Below, one piece after another: positions 1 through 11,500 of a stretch of DNA of 64,000 nt. Source of the stretch: Hygrocybe punicea (lineage: Eukaryota; Basidiomycota; Agaricomycetes; Agaricales; Hygrophoraceae); contig OY744465.1 in NCBI GenBank assembly GCA_963556145.1, positions 4,216,001 to 4,280,000 on the forward strand. The letters are read 5' to 3'. The translations under genes were made by a program, and so were the position numbers. The notes below the pieces were generated by a model that did no database searches, was not told the origin of the DNA, and saw only the letters and a program-made list of their open reading frames with translations. Positions within the stretch are counted from its first letter, which is position 1, and every line of letters starts with the position of its first letter.

Positions 1-1
1 A

Positions 2-1321
2 CCCTTCCAAGTCCTTGTTTCCCATGTCTGCAAACATTGGCGCGAAGTAGCGATCGACTCACCCGCTCTCTGGACGTGGCTCGACTTTTCCGAAGGACCC
101 CCGTTCGAAAAGTCCCAGACGTGGCTCGAGCGTTCCAAACACTTTTTGCTACAGATTGAAATTGATTGTGCGGGCGAAGATGGCCCAGACAATCTTCCCA
201 TTATTCACACTCTGCACGACCTCTCGACCGTGCTAGACATCATCCAGCCGCACGTCGAGCGCTGGAACCAGCTGGAAGTCATGGTCAATAACTATGAATA
301 TATGCATGTCGTCCTCACTCGCCTTTCCAAGTGCAAGGCCGCACCGCAGCTAGAGGTCTTGCGATTCTACCACTACGAGGAGTGCCAATCTTCGGAAGAG
401 TTCCAGCCCGCGAGTTTGAAGCAGTCTCTCCTGCCCTTCCAAGGCAATGCGCCTAACCTGAATACTGTCACTCTTTGGGGAGTGCATATTTGTTGGTCAA
501 CACACATACTTTCCGGTCTCACTGATTTGGAGCTCGCTTATCACACTCGGGACGTCCGGCCGAGCTGGGAAGAGTTCTCTCGGATGTTGACAGAGTCACC
601 ACAGCTTACGACCCTCTCGCTTTGCATGACGGGTCCAGCGGGATTACCCATTGATGTGCCGCAAGAGCCAGTCGAGCTCCCAGCACTTTCAAGCCTTGTA
701 TTGGCGTATCAACCGCCAGAATATATCTCGCCGCTCATGAGATTGCTCTCGGTGCCCAACGTGCGGACACTTGCTCTTGACTTTGATACTGGGGATTATT
801 CCTCATTCGCACGCCAACTGGCCACCCCTCCGTCAGCGAAATCCAGGTCGCTCCTTGCTGGACTTGAGCACCTGAAGATATCCGCTTTATCCTGTGATGA
901 AAAGACGATGGATCAGATGTACGAGCAGCTGACGAATCTGGTATCTCTCAACCTGAGTTGCACGTTCGTCGACGAGATGTTCTTCAGAAAGCTCGTGAAG
1001 CCCATTCCTTGGGCGTCTTCTCCCACTTCACCTTCTGCGAGAGTAACGCAATACTACTGCCCGAATCTCGATATGGTGACTACCACGGGAATTGACGGGA
1101 AGTTGATGAAAGAGTTTGTTGAGGCGCGGAAGGCGGCAGGCTTTCCAATCAAGAAGGTTTTGATGGGCGAAGACGACGACGTGGCATCGAAGGAGGAGAG
1201 CTGGCTTAGACAGCATGTGGAGTCGTTTGAATATTTCGAGCCATCGGATGAGGAAGACGATGTCGACGTCGATGGCTTGGTGGTACTGGATGGGGATGAG
1301 GATGATTACATGGACGACTAG
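2..1321 (+). CDS. F-box/LRR-type protein, 5' end missing
   Basis: The reading frame is already open at the window edge. Its first residues include VSHVCKHWREVAIDSPALW, the usual C-terminal half of a fungal F-box-like domain (V-C-x-W-R-x-[IV]-A-x-x-x-P-x-L-W). About 400 residues of leucine-rich, weakly repetitive sequence follow, and the protein ends in a strongly acidic tail (EEDDVDVD, DGDEDDYMDD). Basidiomycete F-box proteins of this layout are thought to act as substrate adaptors of SCF ubiquitin ligases; the substrate cannot be read from the sequence. The start codon and the beginning of the F-box lie upstream of the window. I see no need for an intron in the visible part. The stop is TAG at 1319-1321. 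Confidence 0.75.
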   Translation, partial: PFQVLVSHVCKHWREVAIDSPALWTWLDFSEGPPFEKSQTWLERSKHFLLQIEIDCAGEDGPDNLPIIHTLHDLSTVLDIIQPHVERWNQLEVMVNNYEYMHVVLTRLSKCKAAPQLEVLRFYHYEECQSSEEFQPASLKQSLLPFQGNAPNLNTVTLWGVHICWSTHILSGLTDLELAYHTRDVRPSWEEFSRMLTESPQLTTLSLCMTGPAGLPIDVPQEPVELPALSSLVLAYQPPEYISPLMRLLSVPNVRTLALDFDTGDYSSFARQLATPPSAKSRSLLAGLEHLKISALSCDEKTMDQMYEQLTNLVSLNLSCTFVDEMFFRKLVKPIPWASSPTSPSARVTQYYCPNLDMVTTTGIDGKLMKEFVEARKAAGFPIKKVLMGEDDDVASKEESWLRQHVESFEYFEPSDEEDDVDVDGLVVLDGDEDDYMDD

Positions 1322-1413
1322 AGTCTCTTGTTCATGATACTGATAACGAACAATATCAAATATTACAATTACACCCAGTATATGGTATCCACTGCATCTA
1401 TGAGAGCATGAGA

Positions 1414-2205
1414 TTATGGTACTTCCTTGGATGTATAGGGTGCATGTACAATGCCAATCACTACGTCGGGTATTTCACGGTGCTCCTGAGGTTCTGAAAG
1501 GGTTTGGGTAGCGATTTTCGTGGTCGATGCTGTTGACGATGAACGGGGTGAGGGCATGGCCACCAGGACGGACACTTGCAGCTGGCGGATTGGGCCCTCT
1601 TTACTACGGTGTTCCGGGTTGAGGTTGTTGTGGCGCGGGTTCTGTCGAGACCGGAATAGGAGTGAGACCAGCGAAGGTCTGGCTTCCCGCAGAGAGGATA
1701 AGGACCGGTGAGTATGGGAATCGGATGTGGTTCGTGTGTTTGGGTCAGTTGATGGCGCCAAGAAATGGGCGGACATAGGCTACACAGGGCTGTGGGTGAG
1801 GCTGTGGGAGGACATACAAGAAGAACCTGACCGTGATGTTTTCCCAACCGTCACTGACACCGCTCGGCCCAACCACTCGGGCGTCGTAGAATTTTGGCTT
1901 TTCGGCCAATTCCCGTCTCCGAGAGCCCGGAGATCGGGGGGCAAGGAGGGCGCCGGCAGCGATTGCCTCCTCTATCCTCCGTTGGTACCTCCTCCTCAGC
2001 ATGAACGACCGGACGACGACGGAGCCGGATACTGTGAGCAGCAAGAAAAGCGTTGCGAGAAAAGTGTATCTGGAAATTGATGAGAAAAAAAGATTGGGAG
2101 AAGGAGGAGACTGCAGACTGACAAGTAAAGCTTGGATGCGCCATTGATATTGCTGCTGTGGGCGGCAGTGGGAGAAGGGCTTGCGACGGACGGCTGCGGG
2201 TCCAT
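1414..2205 (-). CDS. small single-pass membrane protein, basidiomycete type
   Basis: Exon 1 starts with the ATG at 2205 (MDPQPSVAS...) and ends at about 2123. A 53-nt intron (GTCAGT...CCAG, 2122-2070) joins it in frame to a hydrophobic segment (TFLATLFLLLTVSGSVVV, one membrane helix) followed by a basic stretch RSFMLRRRYQRRIEEAI and then ELAEKPKFYDARV. A further intron probably starts near 1830, after the residues GWENIT. The last exon contains LQVSVLVAMPSP and ends PDVVIGIVHAPYTSKEVP, with its stop at 1414. Helix, basic patch, 'EKPK' and the 'VxVLxAMPSP...P-x-V-x-[FI]-G' tail recur in uncharacterised mushroom membrane proteins. Function unknown. It is divergently transcribed from the gene at 2423. 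The 3' splice junctions are approximate. Confidence 0.55.
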
Positions 2206-2422
2206 GCGAGTGCCAGTGCCAGTGTCAGTGTCGGTGAGCGCTGGGTGTGTGACCGTGACCGTGACAGCGCTGAATATAAATAAGGTTCATGTGTTTTAGG
2301 GGTGATCGATCAAAAACGTGACCCTATTTTTTAGCGAGACCCCAGAGATTCCGATGTTAAAGACACAGGTGCCAGGGTCGTAGCTACGCTACCATCTCTC
2401 CTCCTTTCCACCAGCAACAGCA
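2206..2422. promoter_or_regulatory. shared divergent promoter interval
   Basis: These 217 bp separate two divergently transcribed membrane-protein genes. An AT-rich stretch at about 2272-2283 (TATAAATA on the plus strand, TATTTATA on the minus strand) is the only TATA-like candidate. It lies about 65 bp upstream of the minus-strand start. The stretch at 2211-2260 is a degenerate run of GTGCCAGT/GTGAC-like units. Confidence 0.35.
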
Positions 2423-3908
2423 ATGTCTCTCGAGCTCCCCCCCTCGCTCGACCTGCCTCCCCACCTCTCTGCCCAAAAGTACATCATGGTCTGCACAGTC
2501 ACGGTCGCCGCCTGGGACACCCTTGTTCTCTCCCCTCGTACCTGGAGGCTCATCAGAACTCCTGAATGGCCAATAATGAAGCTCTTGTTCCACATCTTGC
2601 GAGTCCTCATGCCCATTGAATTTGCCATAGTCGGTGCGCCCTTATTCCCCTCTCGTCCTTCCTTGTTCTCACCAAAGACACCATCCACAGCCGTTGCTTT
2701 CTTCCACACTGGGTTCACTCAATCCGTGAGTTTCAGGATCATCGGGTGCCTTTTTTTTCCTACCCCCTTATAGCTCTTTTTTCCTTTTTAGATCTGCCAG
2801 CGTTTCTTCTTGTTTGAACCCATATGCACTGCGATCCTCCTGGCCTGTAGTTCAGGTATGTCCCTTTGCTGCACGTCGTCGTGAACACGATCCTAACCAT
2901 CATCCTTCCAGCCATCCATGTCATTCGTGTCCATGCTATCTACGAAAAAAGTAGGGCCGTTTTGGCTGGTTTGGGCATCCTTTTTGCCGTCCAATTCGTC
3001 ACGACTGCAGTTTGCTGCGCATTCTTCCTCTGTACGTCCAGTAGCCTGGTTTCCCAGTCACTCTTTAACCTGTTCTTTCAGCTGTCCCTCTCGAAGAAGG
3101 TCAAGGCTGTATCGCAGGTCCAAAGTACGTTTGGGTCGGCATTTACTGGATTGCTCCTACGTTACTGTACACCGCAACGGTTCGTTGGAGATCTCTGTCT
3201 TTGTCTCAGTTACAAATTTTGATCTTGCACGCAGCTTGCACTTGCTGTAGTACGCTCGTTCAACTCCCTCAAGGAAAAGCCCTTGAGCATCTGGAAGTTG
3301 ATGCTCCGTGATGGACTCAACCTTTATGGCGTATGTCCACTTGTTCCCGTCATAACGAGAGACTTCATTGATATGATCCTGCCGTCGTTAGGCTGTATGG
3401 GTCATCAACATGCTCAACGTCGTATTTTGGTTCGCCATCACACCAACCGGTCCTTCTGATCCTATCAGGACCTTGGTCACCAGGTTAGTTGTCTTTTCTT
3501 CCGGCATCCCGCCCCTTCTCACAATTTTAAAAAACCTTTGAAAGCATGGCAGCCGTCCTCACGACCTCGATGACCCTCCGCATCGTTCTCTCTGTTAGGG
3601 GTACTCTCGTCAGCGGCGGCTCGTTCTCCGGTCATTCCTCCACCGCACTCACTAGCTCCCGCGGAACGCGCGTCATCTCGACCAACCGCTCTACTGGCAC
3701 CACTCCCGGCACCCGGGTCCCGAACACCTATACTCTCGATGAAATGCGGTCCAAGCCCGAATCAGAGTGGGTCGAGGACAAATCCAGCGTGCACGACGGC
3801 AAGGGCGTGTTGGCAACCGACTCGACCGATGACGCGGGGAACGTTGGTGTCAAAGTCACCATCAATCGCGAAGTGGGGATCGATAATGGTTATCCTCATG
3901 CGAAGTAA
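2423..3908 (+). CDS. DUF6533-type multi-span membrane protein
   Basis: The protein begins MSLELPPSLDLPPHLSAQKY. The next part (YIMVCTVTVAAWDTLVLSPRTWRLI) matches the DUF6533 pattern found at the start of many agaricomycete seven-helix-like proteins. Exons can be followed through donors near 2633 (gtgcgc), 2736 (gtgagt), 2855 (gtatgt), 3030 (gtacgt), 3178 (gttcgt), 3330 (gtatgt) and 3483 (gttagt). They yield further hydrophobic blocks such as AVLAGLGILFAVQFVTTAVC and WVGIYWIAPTLLYTATLALA, and the last membrane segment at about 3390-3480. The final exon (about 3550-3908) encodes a soluble Ser/Thr-rich cytoplasmic tail of about 110 residues. This family is greatly expanded in mushrooms and its function is unknown. 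I infer about seven introns. The start is the first ATG with a matching family N-terminus. Confidence 0.7.
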
Positions 3909-4434
3909 TGGGTTGATGGGTTTTCATCATCGCTGGTGGGCTCATCTAGTGTTCCTGATATTCTATCATTTTAGTCGATCTTCAAAATATTCGTGTTACT
4001 GGCTCCTGCCTTGTTTTCATTTGTCTGTAATGTACGTCTGAATTATGTATGTAACTAGCTCCCTGGAGCTTGCTTCGAAGTGCAAAGTTCACTTCATTAG
4101 AATTACCGGAATTATTGTGTTTGAATGCTTCAACGGGACACGTAGAAACAGGATCAGATAGCGGATGCAGTGATACAAGATGGTGACACAACAGTGTGTA
4201 GATATCTAGAACTTCTCCATACACAAAGTAGTATGCATAAAACATACATTTCGTGGATGGAAGCCAAAACTTCCAATGCCCACTAGGTTGATGCATTAAT
4301 AAACAGAATGATGGTTGTGTCAAGAGTCTATGATGTGAAACAAGGCGACGTGCGAGGTAGAACGATAAATTATGGCTCAAGCGCCTTCAGTTCTACTACC
4401 AGACGCTGAAGAACGCCGAGTGAGGAATCAGTCT

Positions 4435-7400
4435 TTAAATTAGCAGGCCAGGAACAGAAAGCGCACGAACCTCCGCATCTTGCAGAAGTTGATCTGGGTC
4501 CATTTGGTATCCTTGTGTTTGGCCGAGACTGATTCCATATTGCAGAAGTTGTTGCATGTAGAACGGGTTGATCACCGTCTCGTTGTGCGCCAACAGTTCC
4601 TTCGCCTTCACAACGGGAGGCGCCGCTGGCGACCAAGTTAGCTCAGTGCGAAGAAAAATGTTTTCTTCAATAAGCTCACACTCTGTCTCTCCAATACGCT
4701 CACGCTCCGTCATAGCCAGCCAATCGTGCTCCAACAATTCCGGGATAGTCGCGCGTTCTTTCGGATTCCGGCACAAACAGCTCTGCATGCTCGTAATCAC
4801 ATCCCGTCGCACCCTCTTCTTGAGGTGTTCCAGTTTTTGCGGCGGCGTCGAGATACCCTGCTGCGGACTCCGCGGGATTGACGGTATCGAATAATCCGGG
4901 AAGTCGATGATGTACGCCAGGTCCGGGATGGCCTTCATCTTTTGATATACGGAGAGATGCTGGAACGGCGGCTGGCCGTATACCATCTGGTACAGAATGC
5001 ACCCGAGTGACCAAACATCACTAGGCCGTCCTACCTTCAGACGGCGCATACCATCAGGGAGTTCAATAGCTTCCGGACTCATGTAGTTAACAGTCCCAAT
5101 CTGATTCAGCAACATTCTTCAGCACACATTCATATGTGAAGCGCCAACGTACCTGATGATCTCTCTGGATGTTCGTCGTATCATTAGCAATAGCGTTTGC
5201 AATCCCAAAATCAATCAGCTTCAGGTGTCCACGGACAAGCACAAAGTTGGCCGGCTTGAGATCAGAGTGCACAATCTTCTCCTCGTGGATGATATGCACA
5301 GCCTGCAACATCTATTCATCCCAAATACCAATCAATATCCGTGATGGACACAAAGGTGTCAACTTACTTGCTGCCAATAATACGATATCCATACCATGTT
5401 TATCGGCTCCTTCTGCTGTTCCAGCATAAGTCGCGCCAAATCAATCTCCCCACACTCCATCACGAGCAACAAGTGGCCTCTAGACCCACCAGGCCCTGGC
5501 TTGACCTCGCTGTCGATCAGCCTGATGATCCGACTGTTCCCGGCCAGACGTTTCAGAAGCGCAATCTCATTCATATACCCATTCATTGTATCAGCGTCTG
5601 TCTTGTCTAGCGAGACGCGCTTGATAGCGTAAAGCTCATTCGCATGATTCAATACTCGGTATACACGTGAGGACCCCCCTTTTCCAATAATGTCGAGGCG
5701 TGCATAGGCTTTCCTGTTGACCTATTCGATGTCATTTTCTGCCCAATGAATAAAAGAATATTACATTACAACATACAATCATTTGGCGATTCCGTGTATC
5801 GGCGGTGGGTGTTGATGCCGACGGTGGTGTTGGCGCTGGTGGCGCTGGTGCTGGTGCGGGCTCAGGTATGGGTGCAGGTGCGGGTGCGGGTGCAGCAGCC
5901 GGCACGGTGTGCTGTTGCTGAATTACATGTTGCTGTAGAACAACATGCTGTTTTTGCTGATATATTGCCGCATTTGTTAATGGCGCGGCTCGTCCCCGCT
6001 CAGCAACACCGTTCCCAAACACATCCTCCTCCGACTCGCCCACAGCCCACATTGCCCCGACACCTGCCCCGGGCCCGAGCATCTTGCTCGTGGTTGGAGG
6101 TTCGGGTGCGGTTGGACTCCGGCGATGGCGAACAGCATTTGAGAGGGACGAAGCAGACGGGTGGTAGTTCCGTGCGGAAGGCGACAGCCGTGCCGGCAGG
6201 GGTTCGACGATTGTGGGCGAGGAGGACGGCGGGACCGTCTCAGAGCGCAAGGTGTCTGAGTCTCTTCGCTTGTGTTGGTATGGCGGCCTGAGGTGGGTAT
6301 TGTGTGTTGGGGAAGGCGATTGGCGTGCTTGTGGTTGTTCATGACCATGAACATGCTCCTGTATATCGGCGTACGTTTGTGCATCTGCTTGCACTCGTGA
6401 TCTTCCTGTCAGTTCACATGGTTAGGTTGGATTTATTAGAGTAGACAAAGAATGGGACTTGACACACGACTAGCTTCTTCGTTCTCCCTTCGATACTCTA
6501 TGAAATTAATGGACGGAATACTCAATACAAGAATAATTTGCAGAAGGGTTGAAACTTACTCCTATACCCTTGCCTCATTTCCATATCCTGCCTCTCTTTC
6601 TCCTCGAATGTTACCCGCCTTGCATTCACACCGAGACTGGACACGGGTCTCACGTATGGCTGAGGAGCCACTGGTGGGCCATTTTGGCGGGGTGATATAC
6701 CTTCCTGAGCTGAAAAATGTTGTCAGTTCATCAAAGTCGGACGACGGGAATCATTGTAATCAGAAGAAAAGGAAAGCAACAGAAAACTCACTAGCCGCAT
6801 CACTCAAACTTGCCGACCGTCGAGGACGTGTGTTTCCTGATTGTGCAAGAGAGGGGGTAAGACCGCCATAGCTCCGCTGACGGGCCGTAGTGTTGGTAGC
6901 AAGAGTTGAAATCGCGACAGGCTCGTCACCACCTGAGAAAAAGTATGTCAGATGGAATGACCACGGCTCCAAAACATATTTGATTATACCCGTATCAGTC
7001 TCGTCTCCCATAACATCATTCCCCGACTCGCCATCAACCGACTCTGCAATCCGATCGAATCCCACATGGTGGTTGGGAACATACTTCACGCCTCGCGCAG
7101 CACGACTACCACGTTGAGGCACAAGTACATCCGCAAGAGGACGGCTGAGACTTGACACTCCAACGTAGGGATTCGCACGTACATGCAGCGACGACACTCG
7201 TTGTGAAGTCGACGTGGAACGGGACGTTAGTGGCGGCGAGCTGCGCTTGCTTGGAACAGCCAGACTCTCGCCGCCCGCCGTGCGGTCGTCCATCGACTCC
7301 CGGCCATTCGTCATGTTCTCCTTTTCCTCTTGCAACCGCGCCTCTTCTTCCATGCGTGCGCGAATCTCCTCCACCTGTCTCCTGTTGCGCACTTCCTGTT

Positions 7401-7959
7401 CTCGGTACTCCTCCATCGTGACACGCCGCGCTTTCACGTTGGGTAACGGCTGTGGATTTGCATACGACGTAAGGCCACCAGGTGTTACCGATAGCGGACC
7501 TGATGCGACGCGCTTGAATGACCTAGCCCCAGTATTTGCATTGGCGCCGATGGTTGACGACGTGCGACCATTCGCACCATGGGCGCTTTCCGAACGGGTC
7601 AGAGATATGCGATTGGCAGAAGCGTTAAGTAAAATGGGGGACGGTGGCTTTTTGTGGGTGGCGGGAAGTGATGGCAGTGGCGAGTTGTCAGGGGGATGTT
7701 CGTAGTCGGATAGCTCCTGCGGTGTTGGCGGAGATGAGGTGTTTGACTTGGAGCCTTTGTTAAGACGAACAGGGTTCCCGTCGGCGTCGTATGTGTAGTC
7801 AAAGGAGAGTTCATCGATGACGGACGAGTCGTCGGAGGGAGTTGTTGATGTCGGTCGAGAAGAGGTGGATGGGGGAGTGAATGGCGGAGACGAAGGACCC
7901 TTGACGGAGGAGAGGGCTGAAGTGGAGGGGAATAACGATGGCAAAGCGGTTGTGGTCAT
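4435..7959 (-). CDS. MPS1: MPS1/TTK dual-specificity spindle-checkpoint kinase
   Basis: The C-terminal kinase domain has a glycine loop ([12 protein letters not shown]), the VAIK lysine (ELYAIKRV), the catalytic loop [13 protein letters not shown], an IDFG motif, and [11 protein letters not shown] followed by [20 protein letters not shown]. The HSD in place of HRD and the [11 protein letters not shown] block are diagnostic of the Mps1 family, which phosphorylates kinetochore proteins to drive the spindle assembly checkpoint. The long N-terminal region (exons about 7959-6990, 6925-6790, 6715-6560, 6395-5780) is Ser/Pro-rich and disordered. It has a coiled patch ([18 protein letters not shown]) and a proline-alanine run near 5830-5900. 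The start at 7959 opens [12 protein letters not shown]; the longer open frame upstream reads as non-coding. The stop is at 4435. About seven introns are inferred. Confidence 0.88.
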
Positions 7960-8557
7960 CGAGGAGAACAGCGAGAACGACAAGAAAGCAAGGACCGACA
8001 GAAACGAATGAGGACAGCAAAGATTCACAAACCCACCGAAATCCACAAACGGCTGCAATGTTCAACTCTCCTCGTGCCGCACACGATGACGGCCCCCAGA
8101 TACCCCTTTCCCCTTTCATCGCCGTCCGCCGTGCTTTTCCAGACATCCGGCCATCACAGTCCCCCATTCGGTGCCGCTGCCGGACTATACGTCTCGGGGT
8201 CCGCTAAACGCGGTCACGTGTGCTAATGTGTTGGCAATCTCCAGATCCGAGTCGCGAACAGCAAAACCACTGTAACAGTGTAAGTACAACTTGAATGCCA
8301 GCCACTTCCTCCAACTTCTGGCGGTTGTCGGCTTCAACATTGTGAAGAAAGAAAGGCATAACTTGAACGACCAAGAAATTTCGGATTCATTAAGACGCGC
8401 TTCTCATTTCACACGTTGCTTCCACTTCGAAGACGACAAATTGAAATTCTTTTTGATATTGTACAGTTTTCAAAACCCATAGTCAAGATTTCTTCATTGT
8501 CAATAATAATAACTGGGAGTACATTGCAATGACACACCAGCCGTATCCTTCAGATTT
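7960..8557. other. intergenic, no gene seen
   Basis: This interval lies between the start of the MPS1-like gene and the 3' end of the TPR-CHAT gene. It should hold the MPS1 promoter (right after 7960) and the CHAT terminator region (about 8450-8557, AT-rich). Open frames here are short and lack family resemblance or codon bias. Confidence 0.6.
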
Positions 8558-11500
8558 TTAGGCTCCAATATGAATAAAGTTGATCCACCGATCCACAGGC
8601 ACCCGTCCCTTTCTCAGTTCCTTGACTGCCAGGTGAAGCGCCTTCGCAGAGTCCCTCGAATCCGGCATGGTTCCTCCGTTCGAGAAAATGAAACGGTAAA
8701 AATCCCTAGTCACAGCCGGTCCATCTGCGTCGAACATTGCCCACAACGTCCCGACCACACTTTGAAATCCCGAGAATTGTAGAGCAGCGGCTAGATGGAT
8801 GACTTCGTCAGCTGTGCCTTCAGTGTCCCCTGCTGCACTATGACAAGCGGACAGAAACGCAAACTCTGCATTTGGTAGTCGCGCCTTTATCAAGTCAAGC
8901 AACGTGAGTTGCTCGCCATCGTGAAGCTCGAATGATGAGTGAAATGGTTGGCTGTTACGACCTCGGTGGCCATGACAAGCGAAATGTGCCCAAGTGTGTT
9001 GCTGAAGCCCAGAAATAACCGTCTTGCCATTTGCCTCTTCCCCAACCAAGAAATCAACGAAATTCCCAAGTTTCTGGATTTCGAGAACTTCATCCTTAAC
9101 AGTGGGGAGAGTCGGTCCAGGTTGAGCAATTACGAGGAGCTTGAGGGAAGACTTGTGGACTGTAATGGCTCGAGTCCTGATCAATGCTGACAGTGTAGGG
9201 GTGTAGGAGGAAATGAACATGTCCGCAAGACCCTTTTGTCCGTCATATGGACCTGCAGCGTGCAACGGCAGAGCACACAGCTGGGAGGTCGGGCACCACC
9301 AAATTCGACTATTGAATGCGACTCCCAACTTTAAGAGTTGGTCAGCGATGGGCTGCGCGACATTCTTCCACATGACTCGCAAGATCGGTGAAATCTTTCT
9401 GGGGCGAGCAGGGAACTCTGCTCGTAGAGCACCCGAAAGTTGTGAACAAAGATCATCCAGTAACTGAGGGGAAACTCCGAGAAGAGGGACCAGAACTGGA
9501 TCTGAGGCCACGGGTTCTGTAGGACTTTGATAAATAATGATTGCATCGGAACGATGCTTGCTGGTGTTGACAATGATGACAGGCCCATCTACAGCAACCG
9601 TCCGAAGAGAAGTATAGGGCGCAGATTTTAAAAAATTGGCGAAATTTGCCTTTTGTCGGATTCTCCCCACCACCTCATCCCATTCGTTCGAAAGGACACG
9701 TTGCTTTTTCAGTTTAATCTCGAAAGAAACAGGCGACACAGTGGACTCGGAAGACATCGCCAAGTATTCAAGTTGAGCACTCAACTTCTCAAACTGAGTG
9801 GCAAGTTCTTCATCAATGTCATGAAGCTGCTCGAGTGAACTCCGGTAGCCTCGCATCCGAGACCAGAGGATCGCGCGACCTTGCTCCAATAGCTCCACTG
9901 CTGTATCCAGCTTGCCCTCTTCAATTGCAGCTGATGCAGCATCGGTGGCAAGAAATGGTGGTACGGTCAAAAGGAATTTGTGCTGCATTTCGACGGTCGG
10001 GTTCACAACCAAGCAGCGGTCAAGAAGCGCCAACGACCGGGAATATGCAGATATGGTAGAACTGTGACGGTATTGCCGCGCAGCTAATGCCCATCGATGA
10101 GCAGCGTCGAACTGAGCAGCAGAACTGGCAGACTGATAGTTGGCCGCCGTTTTAAAGAGATTAAAGGCCGTAGTAAGTCTGTCTGGTTTCGGGATGATGT
10201 CATAATGTTTGAGGTATACCGAAGCAAGAGACGATTTAAGAGACGCGTGTAACGGATGTTCGTCATGCAAATCTGCCCCAGCCTTGTAGTAGTGACTGAT
10301 GGCCTCGTCTAGATGCCTTATTAGGCCCGACTCCCCAAATCGGACGACAGCAATATTTGCAAGGTTACAGAAGAAATCGGAGTAATTGGGATGCCCAGAA
10401 TAACATAGACCGAACGCTTGAGCGCCAAATTTACTGGCCTCCTCTAGATCTTCCTTCCCACCCGATCGCTGGAAGCGGGCGAGAAAGACAACTGCAAGGT
10501 TATTGAGGGTATCGAAACGACTGGAATGTCCCTCTGGACGGAGACCGAGAGCCTCACGGTGGAGCGCGATTGTCTCCTCCAGATCTTCCGGCTGACCCGA
10601 TCGTTTAAAGCGGGTATGAAGGACTAGTGCAAGGTTGCTGAGGGAATCGGAGCGACTGGGATGACCAATAGGACGGAGACTGAGTGCTTCACGGTGATAC
10701 TCGATGGCTTGCTCCAAGTCTTCCATTCGATTCAGTTGCTTAAAGCGGGCTACGAGGACAATTGCAAAATGGTCAAGAGAATTAGAGCGGCTAGGGTGAC
10801 CCATGGAACGAAGATCGAGGGCTTCGCGGAGGTGTTCGATGGCCTGCTCGAGATCCTCTATCTCACCCGATTGCTGAAAGCGGGTAGAAACAGCGCTGGC
10901 GAGCATATCCAGAGAATATGAGCGACTTGGATGTCCCTTGGGACGAAGATCAACTGCTTCACGAAGGTACTCGATGGCCTTCTCCAAATCCTTCATCTGG
11001 CCTAGCTGATCAAAGCGAGTGGAAAGATCTGCGGCAAGATTATTGAGCGACTCAGATCGACTGGGATGCCCCTTAGGGCGAAGACTGAGGGCTTCAGTGT
11101 CGTACTCGATTGCCTTCTGCAGAACTTTTATTCCACCCAATCGTTTGAATTGGGCCAAAAGATCGGCTGCGTTGCTGATGAGAGAATGGGAGTAAATGGG
11201 ATAACCAGGATAGCAGAGACCCAGTGCTTCACGGTCGTACTCGATTGCTTCCTCCAGATCATTCTTCTCGCCGAATTGTTGAAAGCGGGTACGAAGGACA
11301 ACTGCGAAATTGTTGAGGGAGCTAACGCGACCAGGATGTCCCATGGGACGGAGACCGAATGCTTCACGGTGATAACTAATTGCCTTCTCTAGATCCTCCA
11401 CCTGGCCCAACTGCCCAAAGTGGGAAGCAAGGCATGCGGCAAGATTGTTAAGGGTATCGGAGCGGTTGGGATTCCCCTGAGGACGGAGGTCGAGCGCTGC

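Noticed and set aside
4370..4636. Alternative 3' exon for the MPS1-like kinase ending at 4370
   Set aside because: The kinase frame itself ends cleanly at 4435. The other frame has no conserved sequence and no needed splice.
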